From Aurantimonas sp965217685 (GTDB lineage: Bacteria; Pseudomonadota; Alphaproteobacteria; Rhizobiales; Rhizobiaceae), in contig CBDCIZ010000003.1 of NCBI GenBank assembly GCA_965217685.1, positions 248,001 to 312,000 of the forward strand: DNA of 64,000 bases, given 5' to 3'. The notes beneath the pieces are model-generated. The model searched no databases. It was not told the origin of the DNA and saw only the letters and a program-made list of their open reading frames with translations. The position numbers were made by a program, and so were the translations under genes. This document shows, in pieces, positions 26,492-35,831 of this stretch (positions are counted from its first letter, which is position 1; the number at the start of each line of letters is the position of its first letter).

Positions 26492-26890
26492 ATGAAGATC
26501 ACCCGACGTTCCAACGTGCCGACCCGTCTGGCGGCGGCCGAATATTTCACCGGAACCGTTTATCAGGACCCGATCGTCGAGACCGAGGCGCCGGCCCGGC
26601 TGCGCGCGGCGCTCGTCACCTTCACGCCCGGCGCGCGCACCAACTGGCACACCCACCCGCTCGGCCAGACGCTTTACGTGACGGCCGGCACCGGCCGTGT
26701 GCAGCTCGAAGGCCAGTCGATCCAGACGATCGGCGCCGGCGACGTCGTGTGGATTTCGCCCGGTGAGCGCCATTGGCATGGTGCCGGGCCCGACACGATG
26801 ATGAGCCATATCGCCATGCACGAGCAGGACGGCGGCAGCCATATCGACTGGCAGGAGCCGGTCAGCGACGCCGATTACGGCGAAGCCTGA
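26492..26890 (+). CDS. Small cupin-domain protein
   Basis: A 132-residue single-domain cupin. Motif 1 is TNWHTHPLGQTLYVTAGTGRVQ (two His plus Gln in the usual Glu place) and motif 2 surrounds ISPGERHWHGAGPDTMMSH. It belongs to the carboxymuconolactone-decarboxylase-associated type of cupins. The substrate is unknown. It follows the MfnF-like gene closely on the same strand with a GGGAGA ribosome site, so it may be co-transcribed with it. Confidence 0.8.
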   Translation: MKITRRSNVPTRLAAAEYFTGTVYQDPIVETEAPARLRAALVTFTPGARTNWHTHPLGQTLYVTAGTGRVQLEGQSIQTIGAGDVVWISPGERHWHGAGPDTMMSHIAMHEQDGGSHIDWQEPVSDADYGEA

Positions 26891-26983
26891 CCGTCCGGCA
26901 CAGCAGCGTCACGCGAACAGCGCACGTGAAAACGGGAGCGGTTGAACGGCCCCGCTGCATCTTGCTTCGATAGCGCGCCTCGA

Positions 26984-29233
26984 TCAGGCGGCGATGTCGA
27001 TATCGTCGGGCATGCCGGCGAGAACCTTGTCGAGGGTCATCGGATAGTCCCGCACCCTTACGCCGCACGCGTTGTAGATGGCGTTGGTGATCGCCGCGCC
27101 GACGCCGGCAATGGCCAGCTCGCCGATGCCCTTGCCGGCCAGCGGGCTTGCCGCGTGGTCGAGTTCGGGCAGGAGCACGACTTCGAGCTGCGGGACGTCG
27201 GCATTCACCGGCACATGATACTCGGCGAGGTCGTGGTTGACGATGAGCCCAGTGCGCTCGTCGATCACCATCTCCTCTGTCAGTGCCGACCCGATCCCCC
27301 AGATCTGGCCGCCATAGCACTGGGAAGTGGCGGTCTTCTCGTTGAGGATGCGGCCGGCCGCGCCGACCGTCAGCAGACGCTTGACCCGTGTTTCGCCGGT
27401 GACGGCGTTGACATGCACCTCGCAGAAATGCGCGCCATAGCTCGCCTGATGGGTCGCCTCGCTCATCTTGCCCGGCTCGAACGTGCCGATGACCTTCAGC
27501 GCCTTGCCCTCGAGGATTTCGGCGAACGCGATGCGACGATTGCCGGCGATGGCGAAGCCGTCCTTCAACGTCAGCGTTTCCGCTTCGACGTCGAGGCGCC
27601 TGGCAAACTCCGCGATCACCGCCTCGGCGGCCACGTAAACCGACGAGCCGGAGGAGTTCGCACCGAACGAGCCGCCCGAGCCGGACGAGGCCGGAAGGTC
27701 GGTGTCGCCGAGTTCGACCTTCACATGATCGAGCGGCAGGCCCAGCATCTCGGCGGCGATCTGCGAAAGGATCGTGTAGGTGCCGGTGCCGATATCGGTC
27801 ATGGCAGTTCGCACGATCGCACGGCCCTCCGGCGTCATCTCGATCTCGGCCGAGGACTTCATCACCATGTTCTTGCGCGACGCCGCGGCCATGCCGTAGC
27901 CGATCAGCCACTCACCCTCGCGCTTTGTCCCGAGCTTTGCCGGTCGATTGTCCCAGCCGAAGCGCCTGGCGCCCTCGTCCATGCACTGGACGAGCTTGCG
28001 CGAGGAAAAGGGCGTGCCGTCCTGCGGGTTGACCTCCGGCTCGTTGAGCTTGCGGAAGGCGATGGGGTCCATGCCCAATTGTTCGGCCATCTCGTCCATG
28101 GCGTTCTCGAAGGCCAGCATGCCGACCGCCTCGCCCGGCGCGCGGGCGGCGGAGGTCATCAGGACGTCGGTCTCGCCGAGGCGGTGGGTGATCAGGCGGT
28201 TCTCGCCCTCGTAGAGAAACACCGAGGAGATGCCGGCCGGCTCGAAGAAGCCGTTGCCCGGCGAGTTGGCGGCGATCGTCTCGTGGCCGAGGGCGGTAAT
28301 CTTGCCGTCCCTGGTAGTACCGATGCGCACGCGCTGGATCGTTTCGGAACGCCGCGAGGTCGCCTGATAGACGTTCTGGCGGGTCAGCGCGACCTTGACC
28401 GGCATTCCCGTTTCCATCGCTCCGAGGGCGGCGAAGACCGCGTCCGGACCGATCCCGAGCTTGGAGCCGAAGCCGCCCCCGATATAGGGGCTGAGAAGGC
28501 GGATGTTCTTCTCGTCGAGGCCGGCGCCCTTGGCGATCTGCTTGATGTTGGTCTCGAGCAGTTGGCAGGACGACCAGATGGTCAGTTTCTCGCCGTCGAA
28601 TTTCGCGGTGGATGCATGGGGCTCCATCGCGGAAGCATGATGCGGTGGCGTGCGATAGGTGACGTCGAACGTGACCTCGGCGGCGGCGAAAGCCTTTTCG
28701 AAATCGCCTTTCGTGGTGTCGGCCGGCATCACGCCATCATCCGATTTGCGGGCCGAATCCTTGACCTTCTCCAGATCGTAACGACCCTCGGCCTCTTCGT
28801 ACTCGACGACGACGAGCTTGGCCGCATGACGGGCCTGTTCGAAACTGTCGGCGACGACGAAGGCGACCGGCTGGCCATAGTGAAAGACCTTGCCGTCGAT
28901 CGTCTGTGCGCCGGGACTCATCGGCTGGGCGGACGCACGCACGATCTTGTCGCCATGGATGATGGCGCGCACGCCGTCGGCTTTCCCTGCTGCCGAGACG
29001 TCGACCCACTTGATCTCGCCCTTGCCGATCGTCGCCGGAACGATGAAGCCGTAACCGACCTTTTCGCCGGCCAGATACTCATAGGCATAGTTGGCGGTGC
29101 CGGAGACCTTGAGCGGCCCCTCGTAACGCGGCGCGCCCTTGCCGATGACGCCTTGGGTCGCGCGGTCGAGGCGGGTTTCGCCGATCTCGGCGTCCATCAC
29201 ATGGCTGGATTCCATCACGTGCTCGTTCATCAT
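26984..29233 (-). CDS. Molybdopterin-binding subunit of a xanthine-oxidase-family aldehyde oxidoreductase
   Basis: Large catalytic subunit (749 residues) of a three-part molybdenum hydroxylase similar to E. coli PaoC. The N-terminal domain begins near RYEGPLKVSGTANYAYEY. Molybdenum-cofactor motifs include LLSPYIGGGFGSKLG and SGSGGSFGANSSGSSVY. The likely catalytic Glu (about residue 705) lies in KGIGELAIAGVGAAITNAIY. The best guess for the substrate is an aldehyde, given its PaoB-type partner. Its start overlaps the FAD-subunit stop by four bases. No Tat signal is seen. Confidence 0.92.
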   Translation of the reverse strand: MMNEHVMESSHVMDAEIGETRLDRATQGVIGKGAPRYEGPLKVSGTANYAYEYLAGEKVGYGFIVPATIGKGEIKWVDVSAAGKADGVRAIIHGDKIVRASAQPMSPGAQTIDGKVFHYGQPVAFVVADSFEQARHAAKLVVVEYEEAEGRYDLEKVKDSARKSDDGVMPADTTKGDFEKAFAAAEVTFDVTYRTPPHHASAMEPHASTAKFDGEKLTIWSSCQLLETNIKQIAKGAGLDEKNIRLLSPYIGGGFGSKLGIGPDAVFAALGAMETGMPVKVALTRQNVYQATSRRSETIQRVRIGTTRDGKITALGHETIAANSPGNGFFEPAGISSVFLYEGENRLITHRLGETDVLMTSAARAPGEAVGMLAFENAMDEMAEQLGMDPIAFRKLNEPEVNPQDGTPFSSRKLVQCMDEGARRFGWDNRPAKLGTKREGEWLIGYGMAAASRKNMVMKSSAEIEMTPEGRAIVRTAMTDIGTGTYTILSQIAAEMLGLPLDHVKVELGDTDLPASSGSGGSFGANSSGSSVYVAAEAVIAEFARRLDVEAETLTLKDGFAIAGNRRIAFAEILEGKALKVIGTFEPGKMSEATHQASYGAHFCEVHVNAVTGETRVKRLLTVGAAGRILNEKTATSQCYGGQIWGIGSALTEEMVIDERTGLIVNHDLAEYHVPVNADVPQLEVVLLPELDHAASPLAGKGIGELAIAGVGAAITNAIYNACGVRVRDYPMTLDKVLAGMPDDIDIAA

Positions 29234-30216
29234 GCGTCTCCCCGTGTGGCCTCGGTCAGCACCGCGACGAGCGTGCGCTTGGCGAGGGGAATCTTGAAAT
29301 CGTTGTCGCCCTGGCCTTTTGCATCCTGAAGCAGGATGTCGGCGGCCTTGGCGAAAAGTTCGCGGGACGGCGCCTGTCCCACCAAGGCGTTCTCGACCGC
29401 CTCGTTGCGCCAGGGCAGATGGGCGACGCCGCCGAAGCAGAGCCGGGCGGTCGCGATCTTGCCGGCCTCGAGTTTGACGATCGCGGCGACGGAGACGAGC
29501 GCGAAGGCGTAGGACGCGCGATCGCGCACTTTGCGGTAGATGTGGACACCGTCCATCGGCTTGGGCAGCCGCACCGCAACGATCAGTTCGCCCGGCTCCA
29601 GCTCGTTTTCGGTCTGCGGCGTGTCCTTCGGCAGACGGTAGAAATTGTCGACCTCGATCTCGCGGGTCGACCCGTCGGTCTTCACCGTCTCGACGATCGC
29701 ACCGACGGCGCGCATGGCGACAGCCATGTCCGAGGGGTGCGTCGCGATGCAGTTCTCACTTGCGCCGAGGATGGCGTGAATGCGGTTGAAACCGCCGATG
29801 GCACCGCAGCCCGAGCCCGGCTCGCGCTTGTTGCAGGGCGCTGAGGTCTCATAGAAATAGCCGCAGCGGGTGCGCTGCAGAAGGTTGCCACCGGTCGTCG
29901 CCTTGTTGCGCAACTGTCCGGTCGCACCCGACAGCAGCGCTCGCGATAGCACTTCGTAGTCCTTGCGGATGCGCGGATGGGCCGCGAGATCGGAATTGGT
30001 GACCAGGGCACCGATGCGCAGGCCGCCGTCATCGGTCTCCTTGATGGTCTTGAGCGGCAGGCGAGTGATGTCGACGACGGTCTGCGGCGTCTCGATCTGC
30101 AGCTTCATCAGGTCGAGAAGATTGGTGCCGCCGGCAATGAACTTGGCGGCCTGGGCGCCTGCGAGCTTGCCGGCCTCGGAGATGTCACCGGCGCGTGCGT
30201 ATTCGAAGGGTCTCAT
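29230..30216 (-). CDS. FAD / [4Fe-4S] subunit of the aldehyde oxidoreductase (PaoB-like)
   Basis: The medium subunit, 328 residues. The FAD motif KFIAGGTNLLDLMKL lies near residues 25-39 and ATTGGNLLQRTRCGYF near 107-121. Four cysteines (118, 128, 137, 156) in the TRCGYF, APCNKREPGSGCG and SENCIATHPSDMA stretches match the extra [4Fe-4S] site that defines PaoB, which ordinary xanthine-dehydrogenase FAD subunits lack. It is coupled by four-base overlaps to both partner genes. Confidence 0.93.
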   Translation of the reverse strand: MRPFEYARAGDISEAGKLAGAQAAKFIAGGTNLLDLMKLQIETPQTVVDITRLPLKTIKETDDGGLRIGALVTNSDLAAHPRIRKDYEVLSRALLSGATGQLRNKATTGGNLLQRTRCGYFYETSAPCNKREPGSGCGAIGGFNRIHAILGASENCIATHPSDMAVAMRAVGAIVETVKTDGSTREIEVDNFYRLPKDTPQTENELEPGELIVAVRLPKPMDGVHIYRKVRDRASYAFALVSVAAIVKLEAGKIATARLCFGGVAHLPWRNEAVENALVGQAPSRELFAKAADILLQDAKGQGDNDFKIPLAKRTLVAVLTEATRGDA

Positions 30217-30755
30217 GCCGGTTCCCCTGTTTTTGCGGTAGCGGTCGTCGATGCGGGGATCCGGGTGGAGGCCGTCTTGATCGCGTCGACGATGTTCGGA
30301 TAGGCCGAACAACGGCAGATGTTGCCGCTCATGCGCTCGGAAATCTCGTCGTTCGAAAGCTGGCTGTTGCCGTCAAGGCTCCTGGAGACGTGGCTCGGCC
30401 AGCCGTCCTCGACCTCGCCGAGCATGCCGACCGCCGAGACGATCTGGCCCGGCGTGCAGTAACCGCACTGGTAGCCGTCATGGGCGACGAAGCTTTCCTG
30501 CATCGGATGCAGATTGCCCGGCGTACCAAGGCCCTCGATGGTGATGATCTCGTCGCCCTCGTGCATGATGGCGAGCGTCAGGCACGAATTGATGCGACGG
30601 CCATTGACCATGACAGTGCAGGCACCGCATTGGCCGTGGTCGCACCCCTTCTTGGTACCGGTCAACGCCAGATGGTCGCGCAAGGCGTCGAGCAGCGACG
30701 TTCTGTTGTCGGCGTCGAGCTGATGCTCGGCCCCGTTGATGTTCAGTGCGATCAC
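30213..30755 (-). CDS. [2Fe-2S] subunit of the aldehyde oxidoreductase
   Basis: The small electron-transfer subunit, 180 residues. Cysteines 38, 43, 46 and 58 (KGCDHGQCGACTVMVNG...SC) bind the plant-type [2Fe-2S] cluster. Cys 97, 100, 147 and 149 (QCGYCTPGQI, NICRCSAYPNI) bind the second. Unlike E. coli PaoA it starts directly with MIALNINGAEH and has no twin-arginine leader, so the enzyme should be cytoplasmic. This is the promoter-proximal gene of the leftward three-gene operon. Confidence 0.94.
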   Translation of the reverse strand: MIALNINGAEHQLDADNRTSLLDALRDHLALTGTKKGCDHGQCGACTVMVNGRRINSCLTLAIMHEGDEIITIEGLGTPGNLHPMQESFVAHDGYQCGYCTPGQIVSAVGMLGEVEDGWPSHVSRSLDGNSQLSNDEISERMSGNICRCSAYPNIVDAIKTASTRIPASTTATAKTGEPA

Positions 30756-31023
30756 GATCGGATTTCCCTTCGCTTTCCTCGCTCCGCCAAAGCGCCGCGC
30801 CGGATGCCTTGTTTGGAACGGTTCGAATTCGAGGGGGAAACTATGCCGACGCCCGAAAAGTTCGAGGGTGCGACGCTCTGTTCGGTTGCCGGATCGTTGG
30901 CGGCGACGCGATCGTGCTCGTCAGCCCGACAAATTGGGAGACCGTCGTCGACCTTTCGAGATCGACGGATTGCGTTGCAAGCAAGCCATTCGAGCGAAGC
31001 GCAAGTGTTCGGCGCCGCCAAGC

Positions 31024-31599
31024 TTACCTCCGCGGCTCGACGCTCGCCAGATGGTCGATGATCTTCGCAAGCAGCCAGTCGAAGGCCTGGCGTTCGTCGT
31101 CGCCGGCGGTCTTGTCGATGGCGATCTTCAGATAGGCGATCTCGTCCTCGATCTTCTCGGACGGCAGCATGGAAAGGCGGCTGGCCAGGATCGCGGCCTC
31201 CAGCACGGCGGCCTTGGCGCGGTTCATGCCCTTGTAAGGGCGGTGCGTCGCCGACGAGACGACGCGGCACGTCAGGCGCGGGCGGGTCCCGTCCTCCTTC
31301 GTCGAGATCACTTCGAGGACGTCGTGGGACAAAGCGGCTTCCAGCCGCGGCACGACGCACCCCCCGATCGGCGTCACCGGCCAGTCCTTGCGGCCGGTCA
31401 AGCAGCCGGCGAAAATTTGGGCTTCGTCGGTGTAGTTGACGACGGCGACGCCGTTGGCTTCGAGGTTTTGAAGCGTCGTCGAGGGGCGGAAGGGCGCGAC
31501 GATCCAGTGCTCGCCCGCCTCGATGATGCCGAGCGGCGCGATATGGACCTCGCCGGCCCCGGAAATCGTGGTGAGGATGGTCTCGCGGATATAGGGCAT
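31024..31599 (-). CDS. DUF447-family protein of the H4MPT cluster
   Basis: A 191-residue protein of the DUF447 group, found in methanogens and in bacteria with H4MPT. The fold resembles FMN-binding split barrels (MPYIRETILTTISGAGEVHIAPLGI, then TLQNLEANGVAVVNYTDEAQIFAGCL). The biochemical role is not established. It is the last gene of a leftward group, 11 bases after the DHPS-like gene, and was probably moved apart from the rest of the cluster by the aldehyde oxidoreductase operon. Confidence 0.83.
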   Translation of the reverse strand: MPYIRETILTTISGAGEVHIAPLGIIEAGEHWIVAPFRPSTTLQNLEANGVAVVNYTDEAQIFAGCLTGRKDWPVTPIGGCVVPRLEAALSHDVLEVISTKEDGTRPRLTCRVVSSATHRPYKGMNRAKAAVLEAAILASRLSMLPSEKIEDEIAYLKIAIDKTAGDDERQAFDWLLAKIIDHLASVEPRR

Positions 31600-31610
31600 C
31601 GCTCGTCCTG

Positions 31611-33080
31611 TCAGTTCGTCCCGTTGCTGTCCGTGCCGGCATCCTCGTTTGCCGTCGGCTTGCCGTCTCCCCGCTCCCTCACCCCGTCCTTCCTCGCCTT
31701 CAGCGTATGGCCGGCCGCCTCCAGGCGGGTGCGGTCGTCCACGTCCGGCTTCGGCGCGGCGACGCCGAAATCGAGGGCCGCGTCCTGGGCGTAGCGCTTG
31801 CCGAGACGGAAAGCGATCTCGGCCTTCTGCAGTTCGGCGCCGAGATAGAACGCATGGCCGACATCGCCTTCGACCGCGATTTCGGGAAAGAATTCGAAGG
31901 CGTCCTGATGCACCGCGTGGCCGTCACGATTGTAGAGATGGATGCCGTCCGCCGCCGTCTCGATGCGGTAGTTGCGGTCGCGGATGGTTTTCGCCTGTGC
32001 GACGAGATCGGCCGGCGTCGCAGCGAAGGGTTTGACATCGTGCACCTGCAGCAGCGCCTTCGAATAGCCGCGCGGCAGGGCGTCGTCGGCACGGGCGGCG
32101 AAGAACATGCGCCGCGCCGCGTCGTGCTCCTCGATGGTCTTGATCGTGTGCGGGCTCACCTGCACCACGAGCAGGTTGCGGATGGAAAGCTCCGAGCAGA
32201 TCCCGAGCAGCATCGCGGTGATCCCGGACGTGTCGGCATCGGTCAGTTCGGTAAGATTGCCGGTTCCCATCAGCATGTTGATGTCCGGATCGCTTGTCCG
32301 CAGCGCATGGTAACGGGCGAGCGAGGCGGAGAAGCCGAAATGGATGGGATCGAGGATCGGATCGGCCAGGAAGACGAGGCCCATCGCCCGCGCCTTATCG
32401 ATCGCCCGGCGGAGTGAGGCCATGTCGTGGGGCGTTGCGGGCACCAGCACGGGCACCGCCGCGCCTTCCGTCGCGATATCGAGCGTCTCCTCGGTGAGGC
32501 TGAGAAGGAAGTCGGCGCCGCAGCGGGTCGCACGGCGCAATTCGTCGGGATTCGCGGAATCGACGCTGACCCTGTGGCCGGCGGTCTTCAGTGCTGCCAC
32601 CGCCTCCTCCATGTGGTCGAAGGGCGTGTCGGGCAGGCAGCCGAGGTCGATCACGTCGGCGCCAGCCGCCCGCATCCTGTCGGCTCGCTCGACGATGGCC
32701 TTTACGGCGAGCGCCGAAGCGTCGACGATCTCGGCAAAGATCGCCATGTCGTGACGCGACAGGTCCGGCGGCGCGCCCTTGCGGCCGAGATAGGCGGGCA
32801 GGTCGGCGAGTTCGTCGGGACCGCGCTCGAAGGGCACGCCGAATTCGGCCGACAGCCGATCGAGATCGGCGCGGCAGCGGCCGGGCAGGATGACCTTGTC
32901 GGCGGTGACGGGCCGCTCCAGACGGCGCAGGATGATGTCGCTGGTCGCAAGGGCTGCGACCTTCACGCCGATATCGGCGATCGCCCAGTCGAATTCCGTC
33001 TCGCCGAGGCCCGTGAGCACACGCTCAAGCCGAGGCCGGGCGAGATGTCCGGTCAGGAAGAGGAGATTTGGGCGCGCCAT
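31611..33080 (-). CDS. Dihydropteroate synthase-related protein of the H4MPT pathway
   Basis: A 489-residue protein with a TIM-barrel pterin-binding domain in the middle (ADVIDLGCLPDTPFDH, GHRVSVDSANPDELRRA, LVFLADPILDPIHFGF). It has an N-terminal domain beginning ARPNLLFLTGHLARPRLERVL and a C-terminal domain. This layout is the DHPS-related family of methanogens and H4MPT bacteria, about twice the size of FolP. It probably acts where a pterin is joined to the beta-RFAP product, but this step is not proven for the family. The last ~30 residues are a charged tail. Confidence 0.85.
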   Translation of the reverse strand: MARPNLLFLTGHLARPRLERVLTGLGETEFDWAIADIGVKVAALATSDIILRRLERPVTADKVILPGRCRADLDRLSAEFGVPFERGPDELADLPAYLGRKGAPPDLSRHDMAIFAEIVDASALAVKAIVERADRMRAAGADVIDLGCLPDTPFDHMEEAVAALKTAGHRVSVDSANPDELRRATRCGADFLLSLTEETLDIATEGAAVPVLVPATPHDMASLRRAIDKARAMGLVFLADPILDPIHFGFSASLARYHALRTSDPDINMLMGTGNLTELTDADTSGITAMLLGICSELSIRNLLVVQVSPHTIKTIEEHDAARRMFFAARADDALPRGYSKALLQVHDVKPFAATPADLVAQAKTIRDRNYRIETAADGIHLYNRDGHAVHQDAFEFFPEIAVEGDVGHAFYLGAELQKAEIAFRLGKRYAQDAALDFGVAAPKPDVDDRTRLEAAGHTLKARKDGVRERGDGKPTANEDAGTDSNGTN

Positions 33081-33204
33081 GGGCCGCTCTGTCGGCGATT
33101 TTTCGCCCGAAGGAAAGGGCCCGGCGATCAAACGGCCAGTTCGCGGGGCGGTCAAGTTGACCCGCCTCTATTCTCGTTCGGCCGCCGCGACGATCCGCTG
33201 ACCC

Positions 33205-33894
33205 TTACTCGGCCGCGGTGACGGCCGGGTAGACGCTCTGCTGCTCGATCGCATTGACTTGTGGGCGCGATGGACGGGCGCGCTCGCGCAGCACCTCGCG
33301 GCCGGGAATGCCGCCCTCGGAAAACCGCTTGCCGGCGGCGGTCAGATCGTTCGGACCGGCGACGAAGACGCGGGTTGAACCGTGCAAGAGCCGCGCAAAG
33401 CTCTCGTCGACAATCTGCGCACCGATCAGTGCGTCCACCGACGCGTTGGCCGGCACGTCGATCTGCTTCAACAGGCACAACTTGATCCCGCCCAGGCGCC
33501 CTGCGAGCCAGGCGGCCAGGCTGTCGGAGGTGACCGTCCAGTCCTTCTCGATCGCCGGATCGGCGAGCACGGCGTCGAGCGGCATCCAGACCGGAACCTG
33601 CTTCAGCGCCAGAGCCGCCTCGATCTCGGTCTCGCTCGTCGCCTTCACCATGCGGGTTCCGAGGCTGATCAGAGCGGTACCGAACTGCTCCATGCCGAGG
33701 ATCGCCATTTCGTGTGCGGCCTCGTCGTCGAAGCCCATGCGCGGCTGATAGCGGCGCACCGTGTCGGCGAAGGGCCCGCCACCCGGCACCACGACGACAG
33801 GATTTGCGGCGCGCTCGATCGCCTTGATCCAGGGCGTGACGGTAGCGGTGGAGGCGGAGCTTCCGCTGAACTTGATGACAAGACGGTCCTGCAT
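33205..33894 (-). CDS. Amino-acid-kinase-family protein, MfnE-like
   Basis: A 229-residue small kinase of the aspartate/uridylate kinase fold. It begins LVIKFSGSSASTATVTPWI, has the Gly-rich PVVVVPGGGPFADTVRR and the nucleotide-binding KDWTVTSDSLAAWLAGRLGG. The archaeal homologue MfnE phosphorylates aminomethyl-furanmethyl phosphate to the diphosphate in methanofuran synthesis, and the bacterial Orf9 type is thought to do the same for methylofuran. It lies between the DHPS-like gene and the MfnB-FolB fusion on the same strand. Confidence 0.85.
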   Translation of the reverse strand: MQDRLVIKFSGSSASTATVTPWIKAIERAANPVVVVPGGGPFADTVRRYQPRMGFDDEAAHEMAILGMEQFGTALISLGTRMVKATSETEIEAALALKQVPVWMPLDAVLADPAIEKDWTVTSDSLAAWLAGRLGGIKLCLLKQIDVPANASVDALIGAQIVDESFARLLHGSTRVFVAGPNDLTAAGKRFSEGGIPGREVLRERARPSRPQVNAIEQQSVYPAVTAAE

Positions 33895-34155
33895 GGTTGC
33901 GTACCCTTCCCAAACTCCCGCGGCGTTCTCCGGCCGCGTTCTGTGTCCGCGTTCCGGACCCGAACCGGCGCAGGCCGGGTCGGCTCGTTTGGATATTGAT
34001 GCGTCGTCGGCTCGAAGCGCTCTGACACCCCCAGCACACGGTTGCCGACACTGTGTCATGACGATCAAGGACTAGCCACAGGAAAAACACGCTTTCGGCA
34101 AATTTCGCAACGCCAAAACGGTAAGAGTTTCCGACACTTCGCAGATGCGAAGAGG

Positions 34156-35265
34156 CTAGGCGACGCGTTCTGGACGGCGGCGGGTCAGCGAAATCCCGAC
34201 GGCTTCCGGCCCCAGTTCCAGCTTCTCGACAGTCACAGTCACCTGCCGCACGTGCCGGTCGCCGAGCACGATGTCGGCAAGCTCCAGCGCTAGCGTCTCG
34301 ACGAGATCGGTGTGGCCACGACCCGCGAGGGTGCGGATCGCGTCGAGGATCACATCATAGGAATAGATGTCGGCCATCGACCGCGCGTTGCGGCCGATCG
34401 GCTCGATCTCGGCCTCGACCGAAAAGCGTACATCCTGGGTGCGGCTGCGCTCGAAGTCGTAGGCGCCGATCTGCATCGGCAATGTGTAGTCCTTGACGAA
34501 GATGCGATCGCCCTTGGCCCGAAACGCGGCTGCGGCTGCGGCTTCGCCGTCTCCGTCGACGTCGCCGCCCACCGGGACGGCCTGCCCGTTCTCGGCGGGG
34601 CCCAGCAGCGCGCGGATCGCCCGCACCGCGCCCGGATCCACCGCCGCGTCGCGAGCACCCAGCGTCAGCGCGCCGCGAAATCCGAGATAATCGGGCTTCA
34701 GGACCGCGAGCCGGGGCACATCCGGCGGCTCAAGCGAACCGGCAAGGCCGGTGATCAGCCCTAGACCTCTCGCCGTTTCGACGAAATCGCCGAGAGCCGC
34801 AACGTCGAGATGCGTCAGCAGCCGGCCTGACCCTTTGCCCAGCGTATCGATCATCGCGCCGGCAAATCCCGCCTCGGCGAGCGCCGGCAGCAAGGTAAAA
34901 TCCGGGTCGCCATCGGCAAAGAACACCGCGATCAGGCGGGTCTGGCCGGCAAAGGATGCCAGCGCCTCGATGACGGCAAGGCGCGCCTCGCGCGACGCCG
35001 GAAACAGCCCGATCTTGACGTAGTCGGCGGCAAGCCGCGCCTCGACGGCGCGGCGCACGGCCACCGGCTCCATCGGCAGATCGCCGGCGACGGCCGAGAC
35101 CGGACGCCGGCCGGCGACACGTTTAAGGGTCGCGCACAAAACGTCCGGCGAAACCGCGCCAAGCGCGCCCTTCGCCGGGTCCTTCAGGTCGACGAGATCG
35201 GCGCCGCCGGCGAGCACCGTCTCGGCTTCGTTCGGCCCGATGACGCTCGCCAGGAACTTGATCAA
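34156..35265 (-). CDS. MfnB-FolB fusion: (5-formylfuran-3-yl)methyl phosphate synthase plus dihydroneopterin aldolase
   Basis: Two domains are visible. About residues 1-230 match the MfnB/DUF556 (beta/alpha)8 enzyme that makes the furan precursor from glyceraldehyde-3-phosphate (LIKFLASVIGPNEAETVLAG, DLVDLKDPAKGALGAV, KPDYLGFRGAL). About residues 255-365 match dihydroneopterin aldolase FolB (GDRIFVKDYTLPMQIGAYDF, TDLVETLALELADIVL). One chain thus serves both methylofuran and pterin synthesis. The TTG start used here matches where MfnB proteins begin, overlaps the previous stop (TTGA) and has GAGG upstream. An in-frame ATG at 35304 would add 13 residues. Confidence 0.88.
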   Translation of the reverse strand: MIKFLASVIGPNEAETVLAGGADLVDLKDPAKGALGAVSPDVLCATLKRVAGRRPVSAVAGDLPMEPVAVRRAVEARLAADYVKIGLFPASREARLAVIEALASFAGQTRLIAVFFADGDPDFTLLPALAEAGFAGAMIDTLGKGSGRLLTHLDVAALGDFVETARGLGLITGLAGSLEPPDVPRLAVLKPDYLGFRGALTLGARDAAVDPGAVRAIRALLGPAENGQAVPVGGDVDGDGEAAAAAAFRAKGDRIFVKDYTLPMQIGAYDFERSRTQDVRFSVEAEIEPIGRNARSMADIYSYDVILDAIRTLAGRGHTDLVETLALELADIVLGDRHVRQVTVTVEKLELGPEAVGISLTRRRPERVA

Positions 35266-35831
35266 CGGGCGGCCTCGAACTGCTTTTTCAACGTGTTCTT
35301 CCACAGATAGTCGATGCCGCGTCGCCAGCTCTCGTCGGTGTTGGAGCGAATGTCGGCGGAGCCGCGGGCGATCGTCTTGCCGGTCGAAACGTCGGTGGCA
35401 TAGGCGTTGATGTTGAGGATCAGATTGGAGACCTTCTGCACTGTGCCCGTCATGGCGATGTCGGCGCCGATCTCCTTCGCCATGGTGACGGCGCAGGCAC
35501 CGCAGTTCTGCAGGTTCTGGCTCTTCGCCTTCTTCTCCACCGGCGCGATGTCGGCGATCCTATAACCCGAAAGGTTCTTCAGGTCTTCGCGAATGACCGG
35601 GGCGAGCTTGGCGAGCCGCGCCTGTTCGTCGGGGTTCTCACCCATCATCGAGCCTTCGAGGCTGGAATCGATCAGCTCGAAATCGAAGACCGCGACGGAT
35701 TTGTCGGCGGCCTGCGACGGCACGGCGGTGGCGAAGGCGCCGACGACAAGGCTGAGGGCAAACAGGACAACGGGAAAAAATCTCGCTTGTCTTCGCACGC
35801 TTCGTCCGCAACACATTGGGATCTCGGTCAT
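35262..35831 (-). CDS. Secreted DUF3280/DUF2380-like protein
   Basis: A 189-residue exported protein. A signal peptide runs to about residue 42 (FFPVVLFALSLVVGAF ... SQAAD). The mature part has VAVFDFELIDSSLEG and a Cys pair in NLQNCGACAVTMAKEIGAD, then MTGTVQKVSNLILNINAYATD. This fits the small periplasmic DUF3280/DUF2380-type proteins often found by PQQ-dehydrogenase genes; the function is unknown. The ATG with GGGAGG eight bases upstream was chosen over one 27 bases earlier. It is divergent from the lut-like binding-protein gene and overlaps the MfnB-FolB gene. Confidence 0.78.
   Translation of the reverse strand: MTEIPMCCGRSVRRQARFFPVVLFALSLVVGAFATAVPSQAADKSVAVFDFELIDSSLEGSMMGENPDEQARLAKLAPVIREDLKNLSGYRIADIAPVEKKAKSQNLQNCGACAVTMAKEIGADIAMTGTVQKVSNLILNINAYATDVSTGKTIARGSADIRSNTDESWRRGIDYLWKNTLKKQFEAAR

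Noticed and set aside
26942..29329. Plus-strand open frame of 795 codons
   Set aside because: It is the antisense of the molybdopterin subunit gene, which has clear family motifs on the minus strand.
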